Positions 25,631 to 33,828 of a stretch of 64,000 nucleotides of DNA are shown here, in pieces. Position 1 is the first letter of the stretch; each line of letters begins with the position of its first letter. A program made the position numbers and the translations under genes. The notes below the pieces were generated by a model. It did no database searches. It was not told the DNA's origin and saw nothing but the letters and a program-made list of their open reading frames with translations. This DNA comes from an uncultured Lachnospiraceae bacterium (GTDB lineage Bacteria; Bacillota; Clostridia; Lachnospirales; Lachnospiraceae). The stretch lies in the NCBI GenBank assembly GCA_947567595.1, contig CANOMQ010000001.1:141613-205612 (forward strand), given 5' to 3'.

Positions 25631-26758
25631 ATGGAAATTAAGAGAAATATTTTATTGAATCCCGGACCGGCAACGACGACGGATACCGTAAAAATGGCAC
25701 AGGTGGTTCCTGATATCTGTCCGCGTGAGAAAGAGTTTGCATCCATGATGAAAAAAATGCGTGAGGATTTGGTGCGCATTGTGCATGGCGATTTGAATCG
25801 ATATACGTCGGTACTGTTTTGCGGGTCCGGAACGCTGAATATTGATGTATGCATCAATTCGCTTTTACCGGAAGGGAAAAAGGTTCTTATTATTAACAAT
25901 GGCGCTTACAGTGCGAGGGCGGCGGAGATTTGCGCGTATTACAATCTGCCCTTTATTGACTTGCAGTTTCCGGTAGATGAATTGCCGGATTTGGATAAGG
26001 TGGAACAGGTTTTAAAAGAAAATCGAGATATTGCGTTAGTCCATACAACACATAATGAGACGGGAACAGGAATCTTAAATCCGATACGGGAGATTGGTGC
26101 GCTTGTACACAAATATGGTGCGGTGTTTACGGTAGATACGACCTCTACGTATGCCATGCGCCCCATAGACATTGAGAGGGACAACATTGATTTTTGTATG
26201 GCGTCTGCACAAAAGGGACTTATGGCAATGACAGGGCTGTCCTTTATTGTCGGAAATACACAGCTTATAAAAGAATCGGCAGCGTATCCGAAGCGTTCTT
26301 ATTATTGTAATTTATACTTACAGTATCATTTTTTTGAAACGACGGGAGAAATGCATTTTACACCGCCCGTTCAGACAATTTATGCGGCACGGCAGGCGCT
26401 TGACGAGTATTTTGCGGAGGGTGAGGAAGCAAAATGGAAGAGGCATCTGAGCGTGTTTGAGGCGATTCATGCAGGACTTGAAAAGCTTGGTTTTCAGGAT
26501 ATCATTAAGAGAGAACTGCAGGCAGGGCTTGTCGTATCGGTAAAATATCCGGATGACGAGAACTGGGATTTTGAAAAGGTACATGATTACTGTTACGAGC
26601 GCGGGTTTACAATCTATCCCGGTAAAGTATCGACACAAAATACGTTTCGTCTTTGTGCACTCGGGGCGATTACACCAAAGGACATTGAAGATTTTTTTGT
26701 GGTCTTGGAGGATGCGCTTAGGACATATCATATTCAGGTACCGGTTCGGTATGCATAG
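25631..26758 (+). CDS. phnW: 2-aminoethylphosphonate aminotransferase (class V, PLP)
   Basis: A 375-residue class V aminotransferase. ILLNPGPATTTDTVKMAQ at the N-terminus is the family opening, LFCGSGTLNIDVCINSLL is the cofactor phosphate-binding region, VDTTSTYAMRPI contains the aspartate that contacts the pyridine ring, and MASAQKGLMAMTG holds Lys195, the expected PLP lysine. In this operon it should turn phosphonoacetaldehyde into 2-aminoethylphosphonate using alanine or another amino donor, the reverse of the catabolic PhnW reaction. ATG 25631 is preceded by AAGGAG at 12 bases; a nearer TTG at 25619 overlaps the ribosome site. The gene for the preceding step follows directly. Confidence 0.88.
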   Translation: MEIKRNILLNPGPATTTDTVKMAQVVPDICPREKEFASMMKKMREDLVRIVHGDLNRYTSVLFCGSGTLNIDVCINSLLPEGKKVLIINNGAYSARAAEICAYYNLPFIDLQFPVDELPDLDKVEQVLKENRDIALVHTTHNETGTGILNPIREIGALVHKYGAVFTVDTTSTYAMRPIDIERDNIDFCMASAQKGLMAMTGLSFIVGNTQLIKESAAYPKRSYYCNLYLQYHFFETTGEMHFTPPVQTIYAARQALDEYFAEGEEAKWKRHLSVFEAIHAGLEKLGFQDIIKRELQAGLVVSVKYPDDENWDFEKVHDYCYERGFTIYPGKVSTQNTFRLCALGAITPKDIEDFFVVLEDALRTYHIQVPVRYA

Positions 26759-26773
26759 GATGAGGGGGATAAG

Positions 26774-27904
26774 ATGAAAGCAGGTTTTTTCTTACAGGAA
26801 ATTCAAAATATTGGTATCCGCACGATTACGGGGGTTCCGGATTCCACTTTAAAACAGTTTTGTGATGCAGTCAGGTTGGATGACGGAAAAACATTTCACC
26901 ATTATGTGACGGCGAATGAGGGAGCGGCTGTCGGACTTGCTACAGGGGAGTATTTGGCATCAGAACGTCCTTGTCTGGTATATTTGCAAAATTCCGGACT
27001 TGGAAATATTATCAATCCGCTTGCATCCATTGCAAACCGGGAGGTATACGGAATTCCCATGCTGTTTGTGATTGGCTGGCGCGGCGAACCGGGAAAGAAG
27101 GATGAACCGCAGCACGTTTATCAGGGCAAAGTGACGTGCGCGCTTTTAGAGGTTATGGATGTGCCTTACTGCGTGATTGACGATACAACGAAGGAAGCGC
27201 AGATGACAAAAATGCTGTCAGAGGCAAAAGCGCTTATGGCTGAGGGCAGGCAGTATGCGGTAATTGTGAAAAAAGGTACCTTTGAAAAGGGGCAGGGAGC
27301 GGTTTGGGAGAATGGCTACAGCCTTGTGCGCGAACAGGCGCTGAGGGTGATTTTGGAGAATCTTTTTCAGGAGTCGTTTCTTGTTTCCACTACAGGGAAG
27401 ATATCGAGGGAGCTTTATGAGCAAAGTGACGCATTGTATGGAAATCATGAACGGATTTTTATGACCGTCGGAGGAATGGGGCATGCGTCGATGATTGCAT
27501 ATGGCATGGCGCAGGCGGATGCGTCCAGGCAGATTGTCTGCGTTGACGGTGACGGAGCGGTGATGATGCATATGGGGGCATTGGCGTTTCTTGCGAAGCA
27601 GTCGCCAAAAAATTTACTGCATATCGTAATCAACAATGCGGCGCACGAGTCTGTCGGTGCGATGCCTACAGGCTTTAGCGGTAAGACATATGCACAGGTT
27701 GCGGCGGCATGTGGATATCAAAATGTATGCACGGTTCGAACAGAGGAGGAATTAAAAGAGGCTGTTTTAAAGGCAAAAGAGAAACAGGAGCTTTCGCTGA
27801 TTGAAGTTTTGGTATCGCTTGAATCGAGAGCGGATTTGGGCAGGCCAAAGGAGACTGCAAGGGAAAACAGGATACAGTTTATGGATGCGGTTTTGCGGCA
27901 TTAA
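26774..27904 (+). CDS. aepY: phosphonopyruvate decarboxylase (thiamine diphosphate)
   Basis: A 376-residue thiamine-diphosphate enzyme. TITGVPDSTLKQFCDAV and YVTANEGAAVGLATG (Glu49 is the expected cofactor-activating glutamate) mark the pyrimidine-binding half; CVDGDGAVMMHMGALAF (Gly-Asp-Gly at 259-261) with IVINNAAHESVGAMPTGF is the diphosphate- and magnesium-binding motif. Length and motifs match phosphonopyruvate decarboxylases such as those of bialaphos and AEP pathways. The reaction makes phosphonoacetaldehyde and pulls the unfavourable PEP mutase step forward. A GGGGGA site precedes the ATG, 15 bases after the transaminase. It is the last gene of the operon, ending 29 bases before a strong terminator. 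Confidence 0.93.
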   Translation: MKAGFFLQEIQNIGIRTITGVPDSTLKQFCDAVRLDDGKTFHHYVTANEGAAVGLATGEYLASERPCLVYLQNSGLGNIINPLASIANREVYGIPMLFVIGWRGEPGKKDEPQHVYQGKVTCALLEVMDVPYCVIDDTTKEAQMTKMLSEAKALMAEGRQYAVIVKKGTFEKGQGAVWENGYSLVREQALRVILENLFQESFLVSTTGKISRELYEQSDALYGNHERIFMTVGGMGHASMIAYGMAQADASRQIVCVDGDGAVMMHMGALAFLAKQSPKNLLHIVINNAAHESVGAMPTGFSGKTYAQVAAACGYQNVCTVRTEEELKEAVLKAKEKQELSLIEVLVSLESRADLGRPKETARENRIQFMDAVLRH

Positions 27905-27933
27905 TAAAATTGTTTTCAAACAGGATGGGTAAC

Positions 27934-27970
27934 AAAAGCCGGACAGATGTGCGTTCTGTCCGGCTTTTCT
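27934..27970. terminator. bidirectional intrinsic terminator
   Basis: AAAAGCCGGACAGA (27934-27947) and TCTGTCCGGCTTTT (27955-27968) form a perfect 14-bp stem with a 7-base loop. The A run on the left and T run on the right let it work on both strands. It lies between convergent genes: the phosphonate operon (+) and the signal peptidase operon (-). Confidence 0.92.
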
Positions 27971-27973
27971 AAT

Positions 27974-28489
27974 TCATAGCAATACAACATTTTGCCCACT
28001 ATTATTTCCATGACGGATAGAGCGGTTCGGAATAAGCAGTCCAAGAATATGTTCCAGATGTATACATCCAATCTCTTCATATCTGCTGTCCTTACTTGGG
28101 GCATAGTTATCACCCATTACAAAAAATTGGTTATCGCCAAGAATTAGTTCTTTAGAAGCAGTGCCAGCAAAATTAACGGTTCCGCATATATACGGACTCT
28201 TAACTCCGTTTACCAGCACATCGCCATTGGTGATTAAAATGCTGTCACCCGAAACGGCAATGATGCGTTTTATCATGATGCAATCAAGTGCAGGGCAATA
28301 AAAGGCAATAACATCGCCGCATTGAAAAGTTTTAGCACGTTTGTCAATGATGGCTAGCTGCATATTTTTGTAAGATGGGACCATTGAGTTACCTTGAACC
28401 AAGGTAACTTGATATAAATTTGCTGATATAAACAGAGTGATGAGTAGCACCGCTATATAAATAATAAAGGTTTTGTTGTATTGTTTCAT
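27974..28489 (-). CDS. lepB: signal peptidase I
   Basis: A 171-residue type I signal peptidase (S26). One N-terminal membrane helix (about 8-27) precedes VQGNSMVPSYKN with the catalytic serine, CIMIKRIIAVSGDSIL with the catalytic lysine, and FVMGDNYAPSKDSRY, the conserved box D/E. It cleaves secretory signal peptides outside the membrane. AAAGGAG lies ahead of the start. It is the third gene of a minus-strand group with an MBOAT acyltransferase and an SGNH protein; whether it serves those proteins or is a general enzyme cannot be told. Confidence 0.93.
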   Translation of the reverse strand: MKQYNKTFIIYIAVLLITLFISANLYQVTLVQGNSMVPSYKNMQLAIIDKRAKTFQCGDVIAFYCPALDCIMIKRIIAVSGDSILITNGDVLVNGVKSPYICGTVNFAGTASKELILGDNQFFVMGDNYAPSKDSRYEEIGCIHLEHILGLLIPNRSIRHGNNSGQNVVLL

Positions 28490-28552
28490 AGAATGATAAT
28501 GCTCCTTTTATTGTATGCGTGCAGCAAAAAATTTTTGTATTACTGTGAGGGA

Positions 28553-30037
28553 TTATCTGAGAGAAGGGATACCGATGGAGGCGGTGTCAAATGAAACACT
28601 GTCAATTACGTCTTTTGTCATATTATCGTATACAACAATGTTTAATCCCTTGTAGTTTTTCGCATATTCCTTTTCATCAAGCTGTATTGAGCATGAAGGG
28701 CGCTTCTTTTCATTTATGACAGAAGTGATCTGATACTGGACGATACCGCTGCGTATTGTTCCCTTGGCTTCCAATGATATATTGCTGACATTCTCATAAA
28801 TATTTTCAGGAGTAATTATTGCAATATAAGTTGTACTATCTCCTTTGTTTAAGTTAAAGGATAATCCAAGATCGTTAAACCCTTGGCTGACTGTTTCATC
28901 GAGGCAGTCTATTCCATCGTTTTTTAAGGTGATAAAGATGGAATATTGTTCTTTCATTAATTTCAGACAGTCCAAATAGGTGTTAATATCGGGAACGTGT
29001 TTTAGGTTTGAACTGAGCTGTAGGCAGGAATATGCATAACGTGTGTCTTCCCATGCATCATTTATCTGCGGCGCAATATCATAATCGGTTTGGAGAATTT
29101 TGCCGAGATAATTTGTGATTTTTATTGCGCCTTTCAGGGAGGGGTGTCCGGTATCAATCATATCTTCCTCGAAAGAAAAGGCAATGTCATTGTAGAGTTG
29201 CATTGTGTTAAAATCATAAAATGGAACGTTTAATGTGTCTGCAAGTTGCTGGGTAGCATTATGCTCATTTATTTTCTGGGAAGTGGTAGGATTCTTAACA
29301 AGAATAAGCGTGATTCCGTTTTCGTTGCAAAGTGCATTTATTTTTTCCATATACTGTTGCATTAGTTCCGGAATATCGGCTGTTTCAGAAGATTCACCAA
29401 TTAATAAAGGTACATAATCGTTTTCGTTAATCTGGTTGAACATTGTGCTAAATCCCTTCATCTCATAATGACCACTCATTTGGGAATAAGAGAAATCGTC
29501 CTCTGACAATTCACTCCATCTTGTGTGGAAACGCTGGTTTGTGAAATAATAGCTGCTTTTGCTTTGATTTGTGTCAATTGTGCAGATATCGTCCACCGCC
29601 TGCCGTTTCACGTTGCCCCATTTCATATAATCAATGGCTTTTCTGATATATGGTTCGGAGGAGTCGAACTGGTTGTTAAATAAATAGAACGTTTCCAATA
29701 CGACGGCTTTTGGTTTTTGAAAACGCAGCGCTTCTTTTAACCAATAATAAGATGTTACAAGATTTTGCTGTTCGCAGCATAAATTGTAACTTGTAATGCC
29801 ATAGTTGTTATAAAGTTCCTGGGGGATAAAAGCGGTTGCCCCATGGCTACTTCCTAAAAACAAAACATTGACGGAGTTTTCGGGCATTTCATAAAATCCG
29901 AGGTAGGTAGATGTCGTTGGCCATGAAGTATTAATAAAATACTTTGGAACAAGCGTTCGATTGATTATAAAAAGTATGATACCCAAAAGAAAGAGAAAAA
30001 GGCTGCCCTTTATGGCAAAAACAATGTTTTTTTTCAT
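28553..30037 (-). CDS. SGNH-fold acylation partner protein (DltD/AlgX-like)
   Basis: A 494-residue protein with one N-terminal membrane helix and a large outer domain. NVLFLGSSHGATAF supplies the serine block of an SGNH hydrolase/acyltransferase fold and DTGHPSLKGA gives the Asp-x-x-His block. About 130 C-terminal residues (from about 365) look like a separate beta-rich domain. With the upstream MBOAT gene this forms a DltB/DltD- or AlgI/AlgX-like pair that moves acyl groups across the membrane onto a surface polymer. I start at the ATG at 30037: GGAGG lies in the last codons of the MBOAT gene, whose stop is only 4 bases away. Longer starts would overlap that gene. Confidence 0.82.
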   Translation of the reverse strand: MKKNIVFAIKGSLFLFLLGIILFIINRTLVPKYFINTSWPTTSTYLGFYEMPENSVNVLFLGSSHGATAFIPQELYNNYGITSYNLCCEQQNLVTSYYWLKEALRFQKPKAVVLETFYLFNNQFDSSEPYIRKAIDYMKWGNVKRQAVDDICTIDTNQSKSSYYFTNQRFHTRWSELSEDDFSYSQMSGHYEMKGFSTMFNQINENDYVPLLIGESSETADIPELMQQYMEKINALCNENGITLILVKNPTTSQKINEHNATQQLADTLNVPFYDFNTMQLYNDIAFSFEEDMIDTGHPSLKGAIKITNYLGKILQTDYDIAPQINDAWEDTRYAYSCLQLSSNLKHVPDINTYLDCLKLMKEQYSIFITLKNDGIDCLDETVSQGFNDLGLSFNLNKGDSTTYIAIITPENIYENVSNISLEAKGTIRSGIVQYQITSVINEKKRPSCSIQLDEKEYAKNYKGLNIVVYDNMTKDVIDSVSFDTASIGIPSLR

Positions 30038-30041
30038 AAGC

Positions 30042-31460
30042 TTAAAATCCTCCATATATAAAATCTTGTGTATGAAATTCAAAACCATATGTTCCGAAGA
30101 CATAAACTGCGGTGATTGCGGCGATATAGATAGACCATCGGATAATCATAGGCTGCGCGATAATGATATCCCGGATGCATATTTTTTCCTGCAGTGTACT
30201 GCTGACAGATAAAATTCCGACGGAAGCGAAGAGGATTAAAAGCTCTTTCCACGAAAGACCTAAGGTGAAGAGGGAATCGTCAAAAAAGATCCATGGATTG
30301 TGAACCGTAAAAACAGAGCCAATCATCGAAAACGCAGTATTAAGGTTGTCTGCTCGGAAGATGATCCATGCCAGTGTCACGAGAAAGAAGGTAAAAACTC
30401 TCCGAATGTGTTTCTTGAAAAAGTTGTCAGGAGCAAATCCAAGCAGTTTATAAAGGGATTCCCGGAAATTCAGCGTAAATGCACCAATTATCTGATAAAA
30501 TGCGTGAAAGAGTCCCCACGCAATATATTGAAAGCCGTTTCCATGCCACATGCCGCTTACAAGAAACGTGATAATAAGGTTGACGTATTTACGAAGCGTT
30601 CCCTTTCTGTTTCCTCCAAGCGGTATATATACGTAATCCTTTAACCATGTGCTTAAAGAAATGTGCCATCGCCGCCAGAAGTCATGGATTGAGGATGCAA
30701 AATAGGGATGATTAAAATTGTCAGTCAGATAAATCCCGAATAATGCGGCAGCTCCCTGAGCCAAAGTCACACATGCGAGGAAGTCCGCATAAAGTTGTAT
30801 GCTGTATAGGCTTCCTCCCAAAATAACATAACAGCCTCGATATAGTTCATGGTTATCGAAAACAGTGTTGACAATTACCGCCGCTTTGTCGGCAACCATC
30901 AGTTTGAGAAAAAATCCCCATAAGATAAGCTGCAGCGCTTTGACAAAATTTTTTTCTTGAAATGGATGTCCTGTAAACAGTTGTATGCCAAGCTGTTCGT
31001 ATCTAGGAATTGGTCCTTGAAGGATTTGCGGGAAAAAGGAAACAAATAAAGCATATCTAAAAAAATTAGTTTGCGGGTATATTTTTCCGGTGTAAATATC
31101 CGACAAATATGCAAGGATTTGCAGTGTAAAAAAGGACAGTCCAAGAGGGGCGGTCAATGTATCCGGCGAAAAAACGGTTTTATAAAAAAATAATGGGAGC
31201 GTGACGAGTATGATAAATAGAATAAAAATATATTTCCGATAACGAACCGTCCGTGTACACGCGCAAGAAATAATACGGGAGCCGCAATAAGAAAGAATAA
31301 TCATTGCAATGAATGGAACAACTGCCTCTTTTGCAGCGATGAAATAAAATAAAAAACTGCCAGCAAGCAGGGAATACCATCTGATGTTCTTTGGAAGAAT
31401 ATAGTATAATATAACAATACAGAGCAAAAAAAGATTGTAATTCAGCGATACAAAATTCAT
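30042..31460 (-). CDS. MBOAT family O-acyltransferase (DltB/AlgI-like)
   Basis: A 472-residue membrane-bound O-acyltransferase. MNFVSLNYNLFLLCIVILYY at the start, SFFPQILQGPIPRYEQL in the middle, FWRRWHISLSTWLKDYVYIPLGG and the conserved SGMWHGN with the family histidine are all present. These proteins take acyl groups from the cytoplasm and hand them to an outer SGNH partner, here the next gene. AGGAGGT lies 11 bases before the ATG on the minus strand. The acyl donor and target polymer are unknown; the surrounding locus suggests a surface glycan. Confidence 0.95.
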   Translation of the reverse strand: MNFVSLNYNLFLLCIVILYYILPKNIRWYSLLAGSFLFYFIAAKEAVVPFIAMIILSYCGSRIISCACTRTVRYRKYIFILFIILVTLPLFFYKTVFSPDTLTAPLGLSFFTLQILAYLSDIYTGKIYPQTNFFRYALFVSFFPQILQGPIPRYEQLGIQLFTGHPFQEKNFVKALQLILWGFFLKLMVADKAAVIVNTVFDNHELYRGCYVILGGSLYSIQLYADFLACVTLAQGAAALFGIYLTDNFNHPYFASSIHDFWRRWHISLSTWLKDYVYIPLGGNRKGTLRKYVNLIITFLVSGMWHGNGFQYIAWGLFHAFYQIIGAFTLNFRESLYKLLGFAPDNFFKKHIRRVFTFFLVTLAWIIFRADNLNTAFSMIGSVFTVHNPWIFFDDSLFTLGLSWKELLILFASVGILSVSSTLQEKICIRDIIIAQPMIIRWSIYIAAITAVYVFGTYGFEFHTQDFIYGGF

Positions 31461-31500
31461 TTTGAATTGGACCTCCTATTATCGATCGTGAAAAATCCAA

Positions 31501-31521
31501 CTTTATTATAGCATAATAAAG
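31501..31521. promoter_or_regulatory. palindrome overlapping a minus-strand -10 box
   Basis: CTTTATTAT (31501-31509) and ATAATAAAG (31513-31521) are perfect inverted repeats three bases apart. On the minus strand TATAAT covers 31510-31505, 45 bases ahead of the MBOAT start, but no good -35 box lies at the usual distance. A regulator site or an activator-dependent promoter is plausible. Confidence 0.4.
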
Positions 31522-31579
31522 GGAAAGATGATATAATATTTGGAAAATAATGTCGATACGGGATATGAAATGAGCCGGT

Positions 31580-31603
31580 GAATTTTTTGTTCCCAAAAAA
31601 TTC
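31580..31603. repeat. perfect 9-bp A/T inverted repeat
   Basis: GAATTTTTT (31580-31588) and AAAAAATTC (31595-31603) are separated by GTTCCC. The stem is nearly all A-T, and no adjacent gene end would need a terminator on the plus strand. Its role is unknown. Confidence 0.4.
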
Positions 31604-31959
31604 AGAGATCTATGGCTTTGGATTGTAAATTATTATTTTTATACGAGCTGATATTCCCAATTACCCCGATTGATTAAGACGCCGTTTCGGATAAATGGGA
31701 GAATGCCCTGCAGGATTTTTCGGAGAATAAGGAAAGATAACGCTGTCAAAAGACGAAAAAGGGGTACTGAGTATTATATGGTGCTTGAAAGAGGAGCTGA
31801 AACAAGTGACAACAGTTGAAGTTGTTTGTTAAAGCTTCGTGTATACTGAAAGATAAAATGAATCAGAATAAAGGGAGGAAATCCATATGCCATTATTTCG
31901 GAAAGGTGTCTTTTGGCATACTGATCATTTTAAGATATTAAGGGTAATGGAGTATTTTT

Positions 31960-33810
31960 ATGAAGGCGATTGCGAGAAAGCTAATCATCAGGATTGCCGT
32001 TTTGATGGTGGCAATACTTACAACAATAGCGCTTTTTGCGGATGTGGAGTCTACCGGAAATCTGTCAATGGCGCTAAACGGCGACGGCATACCGCAGCTT
32101 ATTGCGGTTGTGGCGATTTGGACAGTCTATCACAAGTGGATTATCGAACACAAGTTCTTTATCCATACAGGAACCCGGGAAAAGCGGTGCAGTCTGATAA
32201 CGGCGTTTCTATTTACCATCTTTATGATAATCGGAAAAGCGCAGGCTGCGGAGCCGGATTTAAAATATGCGTTATTTGCTGTCATACTGTTTTTCGGATA
32301 TTTGCCGTTATTTTACCTTGTGACGGTATTTCTGATGAATATCATCGATTTTGACTGCCAAAAACAGTCAGGCTGCAAGATGGGAACGCTGACAAACTGG
32401 CTGTTTGAAAAGCATGTGACAACAGGCGCAATGCTTGTGGTCATTTTATGCCGTCTGCCCTATCTGATAGCATTCTACCCATGTTCCATGTCATGGGACG
32501 GCGGGGCGCAGATTTGCTGCTTTTTCGGGACGGAGCCGTTTACGAACCATCATCCGCCGCTAATCAGCTATCTGTACGGTGCGATTGCGTGGTATTCGCA
32601 GGAGTGGGGCATTCCAAATATCGGTATGTTTTTCATTCCGGTGATACAGACGCTGCTGTCGGCGTTTGCGGTTTCGCAGGTCTGTGTGCTGTTTAAGCGT
32701 TTGGGGACGCCTTACTGGGTGCGGTGGGGGAGTCTTATTTACTATGCGGCGTTTACGGTGTGGTGTATTTTTGACTGTACGGTGATTAAGGATACGCTCT
32801 ATTATCCGCTGACGCTCTTATTTGCGCTGCAGCTTACTGCCTGTGTGATTGACAGTGACTGGTTTTGGGCAAGGAAGCGCAATTTTGTACTGCTGATTGT
32901 TTATACAATACTGATGATACAGACGCGCAACAACGGCGTGTTTGTGGTGCTGTTTGCGGTTCCGTTTGCTTTGTTTTTTGTGAAGGGGAAGCGGGTGCTT
33001 TTGCTTGCGGGCACATGTGTCATACTCTTTGTCAATGCGGCGTTAAACAATGGTTTATATCCTGCGCTTGGCGTAATCAGCCTTGAGACGAAGGAGGATA
33101 CGTACTGCATTTTGTTTCAGCAGACGGCAAAATACGGGCAGGATTATCCCGAGGACGTGACGGACGAGGAGCGGGCGCTCTTAGACACGGTTTTTGACTA
33201 TGACGAGATGGTAAAGGTGTATAATCCGCAGCTTGCGGACTGGGTGAAGAACTGCTTAAGGCTTTCGGAATATCACTCGGCGGATCACACAAACAAGGAA
33301 TTTTCCGCGATTAAGGGGGAATATTTCAATGTGTGGTTTGCGCAGTTTTTGCGGCACCCGATGTCTTATGTGAAGACGTTTTTGGAATGCTCGTATGGCT
33401 ATTATTATCCGGAGGCGAAGCCTTATAAGGAGGGGACAGGCTTTTATGAGGCGCAGCGCCACATGCTGACGAGCGGCATGCATGCGTACCGGCAGGTGAA
33501 GGGGCTTGGTTTTGCGCGGTTTTTACTGCAGCAGGTAAGCAAGGCGGAGTATCTGCCGGGTATCGGGCTTTTGTACCGCTGCGGCTTCTATACGTGGTGC
33601 GTGTTGTTTGCGGTGATGTATCTGATTGCAAAAGGAAGGTACAGGCTTCTTGTCGCGGCGGTTCCTGCGGCGGTCAATATTTTGGTGTGTCTGGTTTCGC
33701 CTGTCAATACGTGTATCCGTTATGCCATGCCGACCATGTGCGTGGTGCCTGTGCTGCTTGGGCTGTTGTATTATAAGGACGGCGCGAAGCGGCGTGAGAT
33801 GAAGGAGTAA
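31960..33810 (+). CDS. DUF6020-like polytopic membrane protein (probable GT-C)
   Basis: A 616-residue membrane protein with about twelve hydrophobic segments. The outer loop FYPCSMSWDGGAQICCFFG followed by FTNHHPPLISYLYGAIAW is the hallmark of DUF6020 proteins, which resemble GT-C glycosyltransferases in layout. A soluble loop lies around residues 365-470 before the last helices. A GGAG at 31948-31951 supports the ATG at 31960, whose product begins with basic residues and a helix. It is the first gene of the GC-richer right half. Function as a lipid-linked-sugar transferase is inference. Confidence 0.78.
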   Translation: MKAIARKLIIRIAVLMVAILTTIALFADVESTGNLSMALNGDGIPQLIAVVAIWTVYHKWIIEHKFFIHTGTREKRCSLITAFLFTIFMIIGKAQAAEPDLKYALFAVILFFGYLPLFYLVTVFLMNIIDFDCQKQSGCKMGTLTNWLFEKHVTTGAMLVVILCRLPYLIAFYPCSMSWDGGAQICCFFGTEPFTNHHPPLISYLYGAIAWYSQEWGIPNIGMFFIPVIQTLLSAFAVSQVCVLFKRLGTPYWVRWGSLIYYAAFTVWCIFDCTVIKDTLYYPLTLLFALQLTACVIDSDWFWARKRNFVLLIVYTILMIQTRNNGVFVVLFAVPFALFFVKGKRVLLLAGTCVILFVNAALNNGLYPALGVISLETKEDTYCILFQQTAKYGQDYPEDVTDEERALLDTVFDYDEMVKVYNPQLADWVKNCLRLSEYHSADHTNKEFSAIKGEYFNVWFAQFLRHPMSYVKTFLECSYGYYYPEAKPYKEGTGFYEAQRHMLTSGMHAYRQVKGLGFARFLLQQVSKAEYLPGIGLLYRCGFYTWCVLFAVMYLIAKGRYRLLVAAVPAAVNILVCLVSPVNTCIRYAMPTMCVVPVLLGLLYYKDGAKRREMKE

Positions 33811-33828
33811 ACGAAGGAAAGGTTCGTT

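Larger units (their letters stand above)
31461..31959. other. divergent intergenic region of 499 bases
   Basis: This is the only stretch over 300 bases without a supported gene. It separates the minus-strand MBOAT operon from the plus-strand right half. It holds a perfect palindrome at 31501-31521 over a minus-strand TATAAT, an A/T hairpin at 31580-31603, and, on the plus strand, TATACT near 31851 followed by AAGGGAGGAA at 31871-31880 and an ATG at 31887. That ATG opens an out-of-frame reading frame running into the DUF6020 gene. The base composition changes from AT-rich to GC-richer across this region. No tRNA or insertion-sequence end was seen. Confidence 0.6.

Noticed and set aside
31887-32354. 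A 155-codon plus-strand frame as a separate gene
   Set aside because: After position 31960 it is the shifted frame of the DUF6020-like gene and yields a cysteine- and histidine-rich sequence without domain signals; only its start region is unusual, so it is kept as an observation.
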